A stretch of DNA of 64,000 bases, taken from the NCBI RefSeq assembly GCF_013085345.1, contig NZ_JABFAJ010000017.1, positions 1 through 64,000 of the forward strand. The letters are read 5' to 3'. Source of the stretch: Isoptericola sediminis (lineage in GTDB: Bacteria; Actinomycetota; Actinomycetes; Actinomycetales; Cellulomonadaceae). The notes beneath the pieces are model-generated. The model worked only from the letters and a program-made list of their open reading frames with translations, was not told the origin of the DNA and did not search any database. Every line of letters begins with the position of its first letter. Position 1 is the first letter of the stretch. Both the position numbers and the translations under genes were made by a program. This document shows, one piece after another, positions 33,615-43,160 of the stretch.

Positions 33615-35876
33615 TCAGGCGCGCTCGAGGAACTCCTCCTGCTCGGCGTCGAGCTGGACGGCGATCGCCGCGGCCAGCACGGGGTGCTGACCGAGGCCGG
33701 GGTCGGCGTCGACGACCCCGGTGGCCTCGGTGCGCGCCGAGTCGATGAGGTCGGCGTCCTGGACCACGCGGAGCAGGCGCAGGGAGCTGGTGCGTCCGGA
33801 CTGCGCGGCGCCGAGCACGTCACCCTCGGAGCGCAGCTCGAGGTCGAGGGTGGCGAGCTCGAACCCGTCGGTGGTGGCGGCCAGCGCCTCGACGCGGGCG
33901 GCAGCCGGGGTGCCGGGCCGCGCGGTCGACACCAGCAGGCACAGACCCGGGTCGGACCCGCGACCGATGCGGCCCCGCAGCTGGTGGAGCTGGGAGATGC
34001 CGAACCGGTCGGCGTCGAAGACCACCATGACGGTGGCCTCGGGCACGTCGACACCGACCTCGACGACGGTCGTGGACACCAGGACGGGCGCCTGGCCGGC
34101 GGCGAACCGCGCCATCGCGGACTCCTTGTCGGCGGGTGCCATCTGGCCGTGCAGCACCCCGACCTCGACGCCCGCGAGCCGCGGCTCGGCGCGCAGCGCC
34201 TCCGCGACCTCGAGCACGGCACGCAGCGGGGCACGGTCGGAGCCACCGCCGTCGGGCTCGGTGAGCTCGAGGAACTCCGGGACCTCGTCGAAGTCCTGTC
34301 CCGGCCCCGCCCGCCGTGCCGAGGTGTCGCCGTCGTCGTCGGGATGGATGCGCGGGCACACCACGTAGGCCCGCCGGCCGGCGTCGACCTCCTCGCGGAC
34401 CTTCTCCCACACCCGTTGCATCCACCGGGGGTTGTCCGCGGGGACCACGTGGGAGGTGATGCCGGAGCGGCCCGCCGGGATCTCGGTGAGGGTCGAGGTG
34501 GTGAGGTCGCCGAACACCGTCATCGCCACGGTGCGCGGGATGGGTGTGGCGGTCATGACCAGCAGGTGCGGGGCCACCCGGGCCTTGGCCCGCAGGGCGT
34601 CCCGCTGCTCGACGCCGAACCGGTGCTGCTCGTCGACGACGACCAGCCCCAGGTCGGCGAACTGCACCTGGTCACCCAGCAGCGCGTGCGTGCCCACGAC
34701 GATTCCCGCCTCGCCGCCGGCGGCCTCCAGCAGCGCCTCCTTGCGGGCGGCCGCGTTCAGCGAGCCGGTGAGCAGGGCGACGCGGGTGCCGTGGGCCGCT
34801 CCGCCGAGCAGACCACCCTCGGCGAGCGGGCCCAGCATCGCGCGCAGCGTGCGGGCGTGCTGCGCGGCGAGCACCTCGGTGGGGGCGAGCAGCGCCGCCT
34901 GCCCACCGGCATCGATGACCTGCAGCATCGCCCGCAGCGCCACGACCGTCTTGCCGGATCCCACCTCGCCCTGCAGCAGGCGCTGCATCGGGCGCGGGCG
35001 GGCGAGCTCGCCGGCGATCTCGTCCCCCACCGCGCGCTGGCCCCCGGTGAGCGTGAACGGCAGGGCGGCGTCGAAGTCGGCGAGCAGACCGCCCTCGCCG
35101 TCGGGGCGGGGCGGCCGCGCGGTGGCCTCCTGCTCGGCGACGGCGGATCGACGCTGGGCGAGCGCCGCCTGCAGCACGAAGGCCTCCTCGAACCGCAGCC
35201 GGCGCCGTCCCGCCTGCCAGTCCTGCGCCGCCTCCGGCACGTGCACGGCACGCAGGGCGTCCAGCCGGGTCGGCAGCCCCAGCCGGGAGCGGACCTCGTC
35301 CGGGACGGGGTCGGGCACCTCGTCCTCCGTGAGCGGGTCCAGGACGGTCCGCACGGCCCGCTGGATGCGCCACGTCGGCACCGCGGCGGTGGCCGGGTAG
35401 ATCGGGATCGGGCGCGAGGCCTCGCTCAGGGCGGACTCGTCGTCGTCGGCGTCGACCCCAACCAGCACGTAGTCCGGGTGGGTGAGCTGGCGGGTGCCGC
35501 GGTACTCGGAGACCACACCGGTGAACAGCCCCGACCGCCCCGGACGCAGCTTGTCCTCGTGCGGGCGCAGCGCGCCGGGACGCTTGGCGAAGAAGGTCAG
35601 GGCCAGCTCGTGCCGTCCGTCGGTCACCGTCGCCTGCAGCAGGGCGCCGCCGCGGCTGCGCATCGGGCGCACCGTGGCGCTCGCGACGCGTGCCATCACG
35701 GTGACGTGCTCCCCGAGCTGCAGGCGGTCCATGTCGGTGAGGGTGCCGGGTTCGCCGTAACGGCGCGGGTAGTGCCGGAGCAGGTCGTCGATCGTGACCA
35801 GACCCATCTTCTCGAGCGGCCCCGCGGCCCGCTTGCCCAGGGTGGCGGTCAGCGGCTCGGACAGCCGCGGGGTCAT
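33615..35876 (-). CDS. recG: ATP-dependent DNA helicase RecG
   Basis: RecG drives fork reversal and branch migration at stalled replication forks. The 753-residue protein has the N-terminal wedge domain, Walker A GEVGSGKTVVAL, DEQHRFG (the DEAH-like motif II of RecG), TATPIPRT motif III and the C-terminal helicase domain with QLRGRIGRG. It overlaps the end of the DAK2/FakA-like gene by 4 bases. Confidence 0.96.
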   Translation of the reverse strand: MTPRLSEPLTATLGKRAAGPLEKMGLVTIDDLLRHYPRRYGEPGTLTDMDRLQLGEHVTVMARVASATVRPMRSRGGALLQATVTDGRHELALTFFAKRPGALRPHEDKLRPGRSGLFTGVVSEYRGTRQLTHPDYVLVGVDADDDESALSEASRPIPIYPATAAVPTWRIQRAVRTVLDPLTEDEVPDPVPDEVRSRLGLPTRLDALRAVHVPEAAQDWQAGRRRLRFEEAFVLQAALAQRRSAVAEQEATARPPRPDGEGGLLADFDAALPFTLTGGQRAVGDEIAGELARPRPMQRLLQGEVGSGKTVVALRAMLQVIDAGGQAALLAPTEVLAAQHARTLRAMLGPLAEGGLLGGAAHGTRVALLTGSLNAAARKEALLEAAGGEAGIVVGTHALLGDQVQFADLGLVVVDEQHRFGVEQRDALRAKARVAPHLLVMTATPIPRTVAMTVFGDLTTSTLTEIPAGRSGITSHVVPADNPRWMQRVWEKVREEVDAGRRAYVVCPRIHPDDDGDTSARRAGPGQDFDEVPEFLELTEPDGGGSDRAPLRAVLEVAEALRAEPRLAGVEVGVLHGQMAPADKESAMARFAAGQAPVLVSTTVVEVGVDVPEATVMVVFDADRFGISQLHQLRGRIGRGSDPGLCLLVSTARPGTPAAARVEALAATTDGFELATLDLELRSEGDVLGAAQSGRTSSLRLLRVVQDADLIDSARTEATGVVDADPGLGQHPVLAAAIAVQLDAEQEEFLERA

Positions 35877-37579
35877 CGCCCGCCCCCGTCGCGCAGGGGC
35901 AGCAGCGCGTCGTTGACGACGTCCTCGACCGGCTCGACGCCGATCCCGACCCGGTCACCCGGGCGTCCGGTGGCGAGCACGACGACGTCGGCCCCGGGCG
36001 CGCACGCGGCGGCCCGGTCCACGACCTGCCCCAGCACGACGGCTCCGACGTCGGCGTCGGGCAGCACGGCGACGATCCCGGGGTCCTCGCACTCCTCGAC
36101 CAACCGGACGACGGCGGTCGCGGCGTCGGCGGCGGCCACCCGGTCGGCCCGCAGACGCCGGTGCGCCGACAGCACCACGCCCGGCACGTCGAGGGCGTCC
36201 CCGCCGGCCCGCACCGCGTCCAGCGCACCGGCGAGCGCCGACACCGCGGTGACGAGGTGGACGTCGTCGGGGGCCGGTACGGCCGCGAGCCGGGGCTGGT
36301 CGCCCGGACCCCCGTGGGCGACGTCCCGGGCGACCAGGTCGTCGATCGCGTCGTCCAGCCCCTCCAGCAGCTCCGGCGAGGCCATGACGAGCACGTTCGG
36401 GGTCCCGGCAGCGACCGCCGCCTGCGCCAGGTCGTCGACGGCGGGAGCGGTGTCGAGGTCCAGCAGCACGACCGCACCGCCGGTGGCGAGCTCGGCGGCC
36501 AGCGCCGGTGCCGAGGTCGTCACCACCACGGCCCAGTCGGTGGGGGGCACCGCGAGGTGGCGCACGTGGACGTGGGAGATGGTGCCCCGCTCGGCCCAGC
36601 GGCGGGGCACCGCCAGGGCGGCGTCGAGGTCCGGTGCGTGCACGTGCGCCTGCCAGAGCGAGTCCACGTCGTCGGCGCTGCCGCCGACCACGACGACGGA
36701 GTTGCCGACCCGGTCGAGGTCGGCGCGCAGGGCGTCGGCCACGGCCCCCGGGACGAACCCGTCCGCGTCGGCGGAGCGGTGCAGCACGAACATCAGCTCG
36801 ACCTCGTCGAGGCCGCCGGACTCCGGTTCGGCGACGTCGGCGGGCACCTCCGCCGCCATGTCGTCGCCGACGGGGGCGTGGCCGCGCAGGTCCATGTCGA
36901 GCAGCACGGGCGCCGTGGCGCCGGGCACCGGCGAGACCCCCGCCTCTCCCGCCGCCTGCTGGGCGGCGGCCAGGGACGCGAGCACCAGGACCAGGCCGCA
37001 GGCCCCGGCGTCGAGCACCCCGGCGTCGCGCAGGGGAGCCAGCGACCCGACGCTGCGCAGGGCCGCCTCCCGCGCCCCTCGCCGGGCGGCGTCGAGGACG
37101 CTGAGCCGTCGCGGCGCCCCGAGCGGCCCCACCATGCCGCCGGCCTCGGCGTGCCGGGCAGCGGCCGCCGCGGCGTCGGCGGCCGTGAGGATCGTGCCGG
37201 GCATCGGGTGCGCCACGGCGCGGCGGGCCGACCGTGCCGCGACGTCCAGACCGACGCCCAAGGTGTCCTGCCGGCTCGCGGCGACCGCGAACCCGCGCAG
37301 CCACTCGCTGAGGATGACCCCGGAGTTGCCGCGGGCGCCGAGCAGGGCGGCCCGGGCGGCGACCCGCAGCAGCTTGGCCCCGCCGCTGGCGGCATCCGCG
37401 TCGTGGACGGCCCCGGCGGCCTCGCGGACGGTCAGGTACATGTTGGTCCCCGTGTCGCCGTCGGCGACGGGGAACACGTTGACCCCGTCGAGCTCCGGTC
37501 GGGCGATGTCGAGGGCCTCGACCACCGTGTGCGCCCAGGTGCGCACCACGACGGCGTCCAGGAGCTCGGGCTGATCCAC
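35873..37579 (-). CDS. DAK2 domain protein, fatty acid kinase FakA-like
   Basis: FakA phosphorylates protein-bound fatty acids (with FakB carriers). The 568-residue protein has the DAK2 ATP-binding domain with GVNVFPVADGDTGTNMYLT and GARGNSGVILSEWLRGF, then a DegV-like and a C-terminal FakA domain. Gene order rpmB-(divergent)-DAK2-recG is shared with Firmicutes YloV. GTG at 37579 lies 7 nt after TACGGT, a leaderless pattern. No FakB gene is in the window. Confidence 0.88.
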   Translation of the reverse strand: MDQPELLDAVVVRTWAHTVVEALDIARPELDGVNVFPVADGDTGTNMYLTVREAAGAVHDADAASGGAKLLRVAARAALLGARGNSGVILSEWLRGFAVAASRQDTLGVGLDVAARSARRAVAHPMPGTILTAADAAAAAARHAEAGGMVGPLGAPRRLSVLDAARRGAREAALRSVGSLAPLRDAGVLDAGACGLVLVLASLAAAQQAAGEAGVSPVPGATAPVLLDMDLRGHAPVGDDMAAEVPADVAEPESGGLDEVELMFVLHRSADADGFVPGAVADALRADLDRVGNSVVVVGGSADDVDSLWQAHVHAPDLDAALAVPRRWAERGTISHVHVRHLAVPPTDWAVVVTTSAPALAAELATGGAVVLLDLDTAPAVDDLAQAAVAAGTPNVLVMASPELLEGLDDAIDDLVARDVAHGGPGDQPRLAAVPAPDDVHLVTAVSALAGALDAVRAGGDALDVPGVVLSAHRRLRADRVAAADAATAVVRLVEECEDPGIVAVLPDADVGAVVLGQVVDRAAACAPGADVVVLATGRPGDRVGIGVEPVEDVVNDALLPLRDGGGR

Positions 37580-37621
37580 GCTGCCCACCGTAGCGGTGAC
37601 GGAGGGCACGTCGCGGGAGCG

Positions 37622-37651
37622 TTGAGGGTTTCCGCGGCGATCCGCTATCAT
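37622..37651 (+). promoter_or_regulatory. rpmB promoter
   Basis: TTGAGG (37622-37627) and TATCAT (37646-37651) are spaced 18 bp apart, giving the best sigma70-like promoter in this part of the window. Transcription would begin near 37658, with a leader of about 95 nt before rpmB. Confidence 0.65.
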
Positions 37652-37751
37652 CATGTGGTTGCCTGGAATCCGGGCACCCCCCAAGACCACCGACCTTCAC
37701 GTCCTGCTGCCCTGCTGGCGCGCGACGTGACACGACGATTCAGGAGACACC

Positions 37752-37943
37752 GTGGCTGCCAACTGCGACGTCTGCGGCAAGGGCCCGGGCTTCGGGCACA
37801 GCGTTTCGCACTCCCACATCCGGACCAAGCGCCGCTGGAACCCGAACATCCAGCGCGTGCGCGCCGTCGTCGCGGGCACCCCCAAGCGCGTGAACGTGTG
37901 CACCTCGTGCCTCAAGGCCGGCAAGGTGCAGCGCCAGGCCTGA
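37752..37943 (+). CDS. rpmB: 50S ribosomal protein L28
   Basis: The 63-residue protein starts with GTG behind AGGAG and reads [20 protein letters not shown], ending with [10 protein letters not shown]. The CDVC and CTSC pairs make it the zinc-binding form. It is monocistronic, divergent from the DAK2 gene, and followed by a hairpin terminator. Confidence 0.97.
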   Translation: MAANCDVCGKGPGFGHSVSHSHIRTKRRWNPNIQRVRAVVAGTPKRVNVCTSCLKAGKVQRQA

Positions 37944-37974
37944 GCCTCCGCCGCACGGCGACATCATCGACGAA

Positions 37975-38001
37975 CGCCCGTCGGGTCCGACCCGGCGGGC
38001 G
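37975..38001 (+). terminator. rpmB terminator hairpin
   Basis: Arms CGCCCGTCGGG (37975-37985) and CCCGGCGGGCG (37991-38001) pair with one G-U over 11 bp around a 5-nt loop, and a T-containing run (TCTGTCGT) follows. Confidence 0.75.
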
Positions 38002-38054
38002 TCTGTCGTGCGATCACGGCCCGTGAACCGCGACCCATGAACTGCAAAGAGTTC

Positions 38055-38067
38055 GTGAACCGTTCAC
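38055..38067. promoter_or_regulatory. Palindrome upstream of GNAT gene
   Basis: GTGAAC-C-GTTCAC is a perfect 6-1-6 palindrome lying 45 bp before the GNAT start. It could be an operator, but no regulator is encoded beside it. Its spacer is one base too short for the Rex consensus. Confidence 0.4.
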
Positions 38068-38111
38068 CAATACCTCTTGGCGTGCCCGGCGGACCGTGGC
38101 AGTCTGAATCC

Positions 38112-38639
38112 ATGATGGTCGAGACCGACAACGACGTGGTGATCCGTTCGGCGAACCCCTCGGACGCCGGTGCCATCGCCCGGGTGCACCTGACCTCGTG
38201 GCGCAGCGCGTACGCCCACGTCCTGCCGTCCGACTACCTCGACTCCCTCGACGTGGACGAGCAGACCCGGACCTGGGAGAAGTCCCTCGGCCAGGAGAAC
38301 AGCACGACCGTCGTCGCCGAGGCCGACGGGCGCACGCTCGGGTTCGCGAGCTGGGGGCCGTCCCGCGACGAGGACGCCGAGGACGGCTGCCTGGAGCTCT
38401 ACGCGATCTACCTCGACCCGGAGTCCTGGGGTCGCGGCGTGGCCCGTGACCTGATGCGCACGATGCTCGGCGAGGTCGGCCCGCGGGCCCGGATCACCCT
38501 GTGGGTGCTGTCCGAGAACGCCCGGGCCCACCACTTCTACCGGCGGCACGGCTTCCAGCCCGACGGGATCGAGCGCATGGAGGACTACGCCGACGTGCCC
38601 GTGACCGAGGTCCGCTTCGTCCGGGAGCCCGAGCGCTGA
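38112..38639 (+). CDS. GNAT family N-acetyltransferase
   Basis: The 175-residue protein has VVIRSANPSDAGAIARVH at the start, the acetyl-CoA loop PESWGRGVARDLMRTML and WVLSENARAHHFYRRHGFQPDG at the end, the classic GNAT order. Starts at 38112 and 38115 (two Met codons) are equivalent. Substrate unknown. It converges with thiL. Confidence 0.88.
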   Translation: MMVETDNDVVIRSANPSDAGAIARVHLTSWRSAYAHVLPSDYLDSLDVDEQTRTWEKSLGQENSTTVVAEADGRTLGFASWGPSRDEDAEDGCLELYAIYLDPESWGRGVARDLMRTMLGEVGPRARITLWVLSENARAHHFYRRHGFQPDGIERMEDYADVPVTEVRFVREPER

Positions 38640-38670
38640 CCCGGAGCGCAGCCGACGGTACGCGCCAGGA

Positions 38671-39705
38671 TCAGGGACGGAAGTGGTCCCACCCGGTCGC
38701 GACGTGCGGGACCTCGCCGTTGAGCAGCACGCGCGGCGCGTCGTCCGCCGGCGCCCTGACGTCGCCGACCAGCCGGAAGCCGTTCGGCAGCCCCCGGTCG
38801 GCCACCTCCGCGGGGAAGGTCGCGAGCAGCCCGTGGTCCTCTCCCCCGGACAGCACCCAGGTCCGTGCCCGGTCGGCCCCGTCGGGGTCCTCGGTCGCCA
38901 CGGCGACCTCGACGGCCGCCGGGACGAGCGCGGTCACGTCGCGCATCAACGCACCCTCGGCGAGGTCGACGTCCACACCGCTGGCGCGGGCGAGCCGGCC
39001 CGCGTCCCGCAGCAACCCGTCCGAGACGTCGAGCATCGCCGTCGCCCCCGCGAGCGCCGCCGCGGGCCCGGCCTCGAGCGGCGCCTCCGGGCGCAGGTAC
39101 GCGGCGACGTAGGGCGTGCGTGACGTCGCGGCGCCGGGCGCACCGTCGTCGGGGGTCGCCGCTCCGCTGGTGAGCAGGTCGAACCCGGCGGCCGAGGCGC
39201 CGAGCACGCCGGCGTGCGCGACGACGTCGCCCGGACGCGCACCCGATCGCAGCACCGGCGCCCGCCCGGCGAGGTCGCCGTGGACCGTGACGGACACCAC
39301 CACCGCGTCACCGCCGGACAGGTCGCCGCCGACGACCGTCGCCGGGCCGGAGGCGTCGGCCAGACCACGCGCGAGGTCGGTCACCCACTGCACCGGCAGG
39401 TCGGCAGGCATCACCAGGGAGACCACCATGGACGTCGCGCGCGCTCCCATGGCGGCGACGTCGGCGAGGTTCTGGACCGCCGCCCGGTACCCGACGTCGT
39501 ACCCGCCCGACCACTCGCGGCGGAAGTGGCGGCCCTCGACGAGGACGTCCGTGGTCACGACGAAACGTCCGTCGGCGGCGCGCACCACCGCCGCGTCGTC
39601 GCCCGGCCCGACGTCGACCCCCTCGCCGACGGGCAGGAGCGGGAAGATACGTGCCAGGAGCGCGGTCTCGTCGAGGTCGCGCACGCGCAGGATGGGGTCG
39701 GTCAC
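38671..39705 (-). CDS. thiL: Thiamine-monophosphate kinase
   Basis: ThiL phosphorylates thiamine monophosphate to the pyrophosphate cofactor. The 344-residue protein has GPGDDAAVV (residues about 34-42), VTTDVLVEGRHF, the NLADVAAMGARA stretch and LDVSDGLLRDAGRLA, all typical of the PurM-like kinase fold. GTG at 39705 lies 6 nt after TAGGGT. It diverges from the DUF3515 gene; both use tight leaderless promoters. Confidence 0.95.
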   Translation of the reverse strand: MTDPILRVRDLDETALLARIFPLLPVGEGVDVGPGDDAAVVRAADGRFVVTTDVLVEGRHFRREWSGGYDVGYRAAVQNLADVAAMGARATSMVVSLVMPADLPVQWVTDLARGLADASGPATVVGGDLSGGDAVVVSVTVHGDLAGRAPVLRSGARPGDVVAHAGVLGASAAGFDLLTSGAATPDDGAPGAATSRTPYVAAYLRPEAPLEAGPAAALAGATAMLDVSDGLLRDAGRLARASGVDVDLAEGALMRDVTALVPAAVEVAVATEDPDGADRARTWVLSGGEDHGLLATFPAEVADRGLPNGFRLVGDVRAPADDAPRVLLNGEVPHVATGWDHFRP

Positions 39706-39758
39706 GACCGAACCCTAACCGGACGCCGGGCCGTGACGGGGACGGTTACCGTAGGCAC

Positions 39759-40226
39759 GTGCTCGTCCGTCGACTCGCCGCCCTGCTCGCCCCGCCGTGC
39801 CTCCTGCTGCTCGCCGGCTGCACCCCGACGATCGGGGTCGAGCCGGGCGAGGACGCCGCGAACCCCGACTGCGCACCCGTGATGCTGGCGCTGCCGGACG
39901 TCGTCGCCGGGGACCTGGAGCGCGCCGACGTCAACGCCCAGTCGACGGCCGCCTGGGGCTCACCGGGCGCCGCGGTCACGCTGCGGTGCGGGGTCGAGGA
40001 GCCGGGCCCCTCCTCGGACTGCCAGCGGATCGACACGGCCAACGGTTCCGTGGACTGGGTCGTGGAGACCAACGACAGCGGCACCTGGCGTTTCACGACC
40101 TACGGCCGGACGCCCGCGATCGACGTGACCGTGCCGCCGTCGGTGACGACGGACCACTCGACGTCGTTCATCGCCGACCTGACGTCCGCCGTCTCCCTGA
40201 TCCCGGCGACCAGGACCTGCACCTGA
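39759..40226 (+). CDS. DUF3515 family lipoprotein
   Basis: The 155-residue protein has a signal peptide with lipobox LAGC (Cys21), then the DUF3515 domain with paired cysteines (CAPVML, LRCGVEEPG, SDCQRID, RTCT). This family is limited to actinobacteria and lies beside ddl and thiL, suggesting an envelope role, but none is proven. GTG at 39759 lies 6 nt after TACCGT, leaderless. It converges with ddl. Confidence 0.85.
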   Translation: MLVRRLAALLAPPCLLLLAGCTPTIGVEPGEDAANPDCAPVMLALPDVVAGDLERADVNAQSTAAWGSPGAAVTLRCGVEEPGPSSDCQRIDTANGSVDWVVETNDSGTWRFTTYGRTPAIDVTVPPSVTTDHSTSFIADLTSAVSLIPATRTCT

Positions 40227-40296
40227 GCCCAGGCGTCGGTGACGTGACCCACCGCGCGGCGCAGTTCGTCCGTCCGGTCACCCGGTGACGAGCAGG

Positions 40297-41433
40297 TCAG
40301 CGCAGCCCGGTCGGCCTCTCGAGGGCGAGCTGGATGAGCTCGTCGACCAGCGCCGGGTAGCTCATCCCGGTCGCCTCCCACATGCGCGGGTACATCGAGA
40401 ACGGGGTGAACCCCGGCATGGTGTTGATCTCGTTGACGACGACCTGCTGCTCGGGCGTGACGAACACGTCGACGCGCGACAGCCCCTCGGCCTCCACGGC
40501 CTCGAAGGTGCGGACGGCGAGGTCGCGGACCTCGGCGATCACCGGCTCGGGGAGGTCGGCGGGGCACGACAGCTCGACGTGCGCCTCGTCGAGGTACTTG
40601 GCCTCGAAGTCGTAGAAGGCGTGCGTGCCGTCCACGACGATCTCCCCGGGCAGCGACGCCCGCGCGCGGTCTCCGCCGCGGCCGCCGAGCACCGCGCACT
40701 CGATCTCGCGGCCCTCGATCCCGGCCTCCACGATCACCTTCGGGTCGTGCTCGCGGGCCTCCTCCACGGCGGCCGGCAGGTCCTCGAGCACGTCCACCCG
40801 GGTGATGCCGAGCGACGACCCCGCCCGGGCGGGCTTGACGAAGACGGGCAGCCCGAGCCGCTCGACGCGGGCGACGCAGGCCTCGGGGTCGGCGTCCCAG
40901 TCGTGGGGCTTGATGACCTCGTAGGGCCCGACGGGGATGCCGTGCCCGGCCAGGACGAGCTTCATGAAGTGCTTGTCCATCCCGACCGCGGACGCCAGCA
41001 CCCCGGCGCCGACGTACCGCACGTCGGCGAGCTCCAGCAGCCCCTGGACCGTGCCGTCCTCGCCGAACGGCCCGTGCAGCAGCGGGAAGACGACGTCGAC
41101 CTGACCGAGCACGTCGGGGACCTGCCCGGGCTCCAGCGTGCGCAGGGTGCGCTCGCCCGCCGTCAGGGACAGGACCACCTCGGCACCCTCGTCGGAGGTC
41201 ACCTCGGGCAGCCGGCCCGCCGTGATCCTCCAGCGCTCGGCGTCGTCCTCGGCGACCACCCAGCGCCCGGCGCGGGTGATCCCGATCGGGACGACGTCGT
41301 AGGCGTCACGGTCGATCGCGCCGAGCACCCCGGCGGCGGTGGCGGCGGAGATCGCGTGCTCGCCGGAACGGCCTCCGAACAGGAGGGCGACGCGCGGCTT
41401 GCGCGGGGGCGCGGAGGGCTGGGTCTCGGGCAT
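40297..41433 (-). CDS. ddl: D-alanine--D-alanine ligase
   Basis: Ddl joins two D-alanines for the peptidoglycan stem peptide. The 378-residue protein has VALLFGGRSGEHAISAATA at the start, the HGPFGEDGTVQG motif, VFVKPARAGSSLGI and the C-terminal VNEINTMPGFTPFSMYP. The residue context around HGPFGEDGTVQGLLE is the D-Ala-D-Ala type, with no sign of a VanA-like D-Lac ligase. ATG at 41433 lies 7 nt after TAGGGT. Confidence 0.97.
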   Translation of the reverse strand: MPETQPSAPPRKPRVALLFGGRSGEHAISAATAAGVLGAIDRDAYDVVPIGITRAGRWVVAEDDAERWRITAGRLPEVTSDEGAEVVLSLTAGERTLRTLEPGQVPDVLGQVDVVFPLLHGPFGEDGTVQGLLELADVRYVGAGVLASAVGMDKHFMKLVLAGHGIPVGPYEVIKPHDWDADPEACVARVERLGLPVFVKPARAGSSLGITRVDVLEDLPAAVEEAREHDPKVIVEAGIEGREIECAVLGGRGGDRARASLPGEIVVDGTHAFYDFEAKYLDEAHVELSCPADLPEPVIAEVRDLAVRTFEAVEAEGLSRVDVFVTPEQQVVVNEINTMPGFTPFSMYPRMWEATGMSYPALVDELIQLALERPTGLR

Positions 41434-41481
41434 CGGCCCGACCCTACCGGACCGCTCACCCGCTCCGGCACGCGGTCGCCG

Positions 41482-43062
41482 TCACGCCGCGCGCAGCTCC
41501 TTGCGCAGGATCTTGCCCGACGCCGACTTGGGGACGGCGTGGGTGAACTGCACGGCACGGACCTTCTTGTAGGGCGCGACCCGGGCGGCCACGTACTCCA
41601 TCACGTCCTCCGCGCTGAGCTCCGCACCCTCGGCCCGCACGACGAACGCCTTGGGGATCTCCTCGCCGTCGTCGTCGACCACCCCGATGACGGCGGCGTC
41701 GGCGATCTGCGGGTGTGACAGCAGCAACGCCTCGAGCTCGGCGGGCGGCACCTGGTACCCCTTGTACTTGATGAGCTCCTTGAGCCGGTCGACGACGTGG
41801 AACACGCCCTCGGCGTCGACGGTGACCACGTCCCCGGTGTGCAGGAACCCGTCGGCGTCGATGGTGTCGCGCGTCTCGGCCTCGTTGCCCAGGTAGCCGA
41901 CCATCACGTTCGGGCCGGCGCAGAGCAGCTCGCCGGGAGCACTCGTGCCCTCGGCCGGCTGCTCGATCTCCTCACCGGTGGCGGGGTCCACGACCTTGGC
42001 CACCATGTTGGCCACCAGCAGCCCGATCGAGCCGGGGTCGATGTCGTCCCGGTCGAACGGCACGACGTGGGAGACGGGTGACATCTCGCTCATGCCGTAG
42101 CCCTGCATGACACGGGCCCGGGGCAGCCGTTCGCCGACGGCGGCCGCGAGCTGGGCGTCGAACGGTGCGGCGCCGGACATCATGATCCGCACGCTGGACA
42201 GGTCGGCCTCGAGCGCGAGCGGGTGCTTGGCCAGCGCCAGCGCGATGGGCGGGGCGACGAACAGCACGGTCGCCCGGTGCTCGGTGATGACGCGCAGGTA
42301 CTCCGGCAGGTCGAACCGGGGCATCGTCACCACGGTGGACCCCTGCTGCAGGGCGCAGTTCATGAGCACGGTCATGCCGTAGATGTGGAAGAACGGCAGG
42401 ACCGCCGGGACCACGTCGTCGCGCACCAGCGGGATGTAGGGCTCGGACTGCAGGACGTTGGCCACGAGGTTGCGGTGCGTCAGCATCACACCCTTGGGCA
42501 GGCCGGTCGTGCCCGAGGAGTACGGCAGCACCGCCAGGTGGGTGGCGGGGTCGAAGGACACCTCCGGGGCGGGGGCGCCGGCCGCGAGGAGGTCGCGCAG
42601 GTTCGAGTACCCCTCGGCGCCGTCCATGACGACGACGTCGTCGCGCGAGAGCCCGGCGGCCTCGGCGCCCTCCGTGGCCTGCGCCAGCAGGGGCGACACG
42701 GTGATCAGCGCCTTCGACCCGGAGGCGGTGAGCTGCTTGCCCACCTCGGGCCCGGAGGCGAGCGCGTTGAGCGTGGTGACGGTGACACCGGCCCGCAGCA
42801 GTCCGTGGAAGACGCTGATGAAGGCCGGGACGTTCGGGCTGTGCAGGGCGACCACGTCACCGACGCCGAGGCCGCGGGCCGCGACGGCCCCGGCGACGGC
42901 GTCCACCTGGGCGCGCAGGGCACCGAAGGTCGTGGCCTCGCCGGTCGGGCCGTCGACGACGGCGGTCCTGCCGAGGTCCTCCTCGGTCAGGGAACCGAAC
43001 AGGAAGTCGTACAGGCTGAGGTCGGGGATCTCGACATCCGGGTGCGGGCTTCGGACGACCAA
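41482..43062 (-). CDS. AMP-dependent acyl/aryl-CoA ligase (4-coumarate--CoA ligase type)
   Basis: The 526-residue protein has the adenylate-forming motifs LPYSSGTTGLPKGV, QGYGMSEMSPVSH, the TGD-containing DGFLHTGDVV and the C-terminal PKSASGKILRKEL with the catalytic Lys. It closely follows 4CL-like and long-chain acyl ligases; whether the acid is aromatic or fatty cannot be told. It lies head to head with the acyl-CoA dehydrogenase gene, suggesting a common route. Confidence 0.9.
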   Translation of the reverse strand: MVVRSPHPDVEIPDLSLYDFLFGSLTEEDLGRTAVVDGPTGEATTFGALRAQVDAVAGAVAARGLGVGDVVALHSPNVPAFISVFHGLLRAGVTVTTLNALASGPEVGKQLTASGSKALITVSPLLAQATEGAEAAGLSRDDVVVMDGAEGYSNLRDLLAAGAPAPEVSFDPATHLAVLPYSSGTTGLPKGVMLTHRNLVANVLQSEPYIPLVRDDVVPAVLPFFHIYGMTVLMNCALQQGSTVVTMPRFDLPEYLRVITEHRATVLFVAPPIALALAKHPLALEADLSSVRIMMSGAAPFDAQLAAAVGERLPRARVMQGYGMSEMSPVSHVVPFDRDDIDPGSIGLLVANMVAKVVDPATGEEIEQPAEGTSAPGELLCAGPNVMVGYLGNEAETRDTIDADGFLHTGDVVTVDAEGVFHVVDRLKELIKYKGYQVPPAELEALLLSHPQIADAAVIGVVDDDGEEIPKAFVVRAEGAELSAEDVMEYVAARVAPYKKVRAVQFTHAVPKSASGKILRKELRAA

Positions 43063-43160
43063 CGGTGGCTCCTCTCTCCGACGCGGTCCTCGGCGACCGC
43101 TGCTGGCGCCACCCTAGCCCGGCGTCGGCCGGCAGCCCGCACCGATGTTTGAATCGGGGC

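Noticed and set aside
38055-38067. Palindrome before the GNAT gene as a Rex site
   Set aside because: The spacer between GTGAA and TTCAC is 3 nt; Rex needs 4.
40297-41433. Ddl as a vancomycin-resistance D-Ala-D-Lac ligase
   Set aside because: Motifs are those of an ordinary D-Ala-D-Ala ligase and no vanH or vanX is near.
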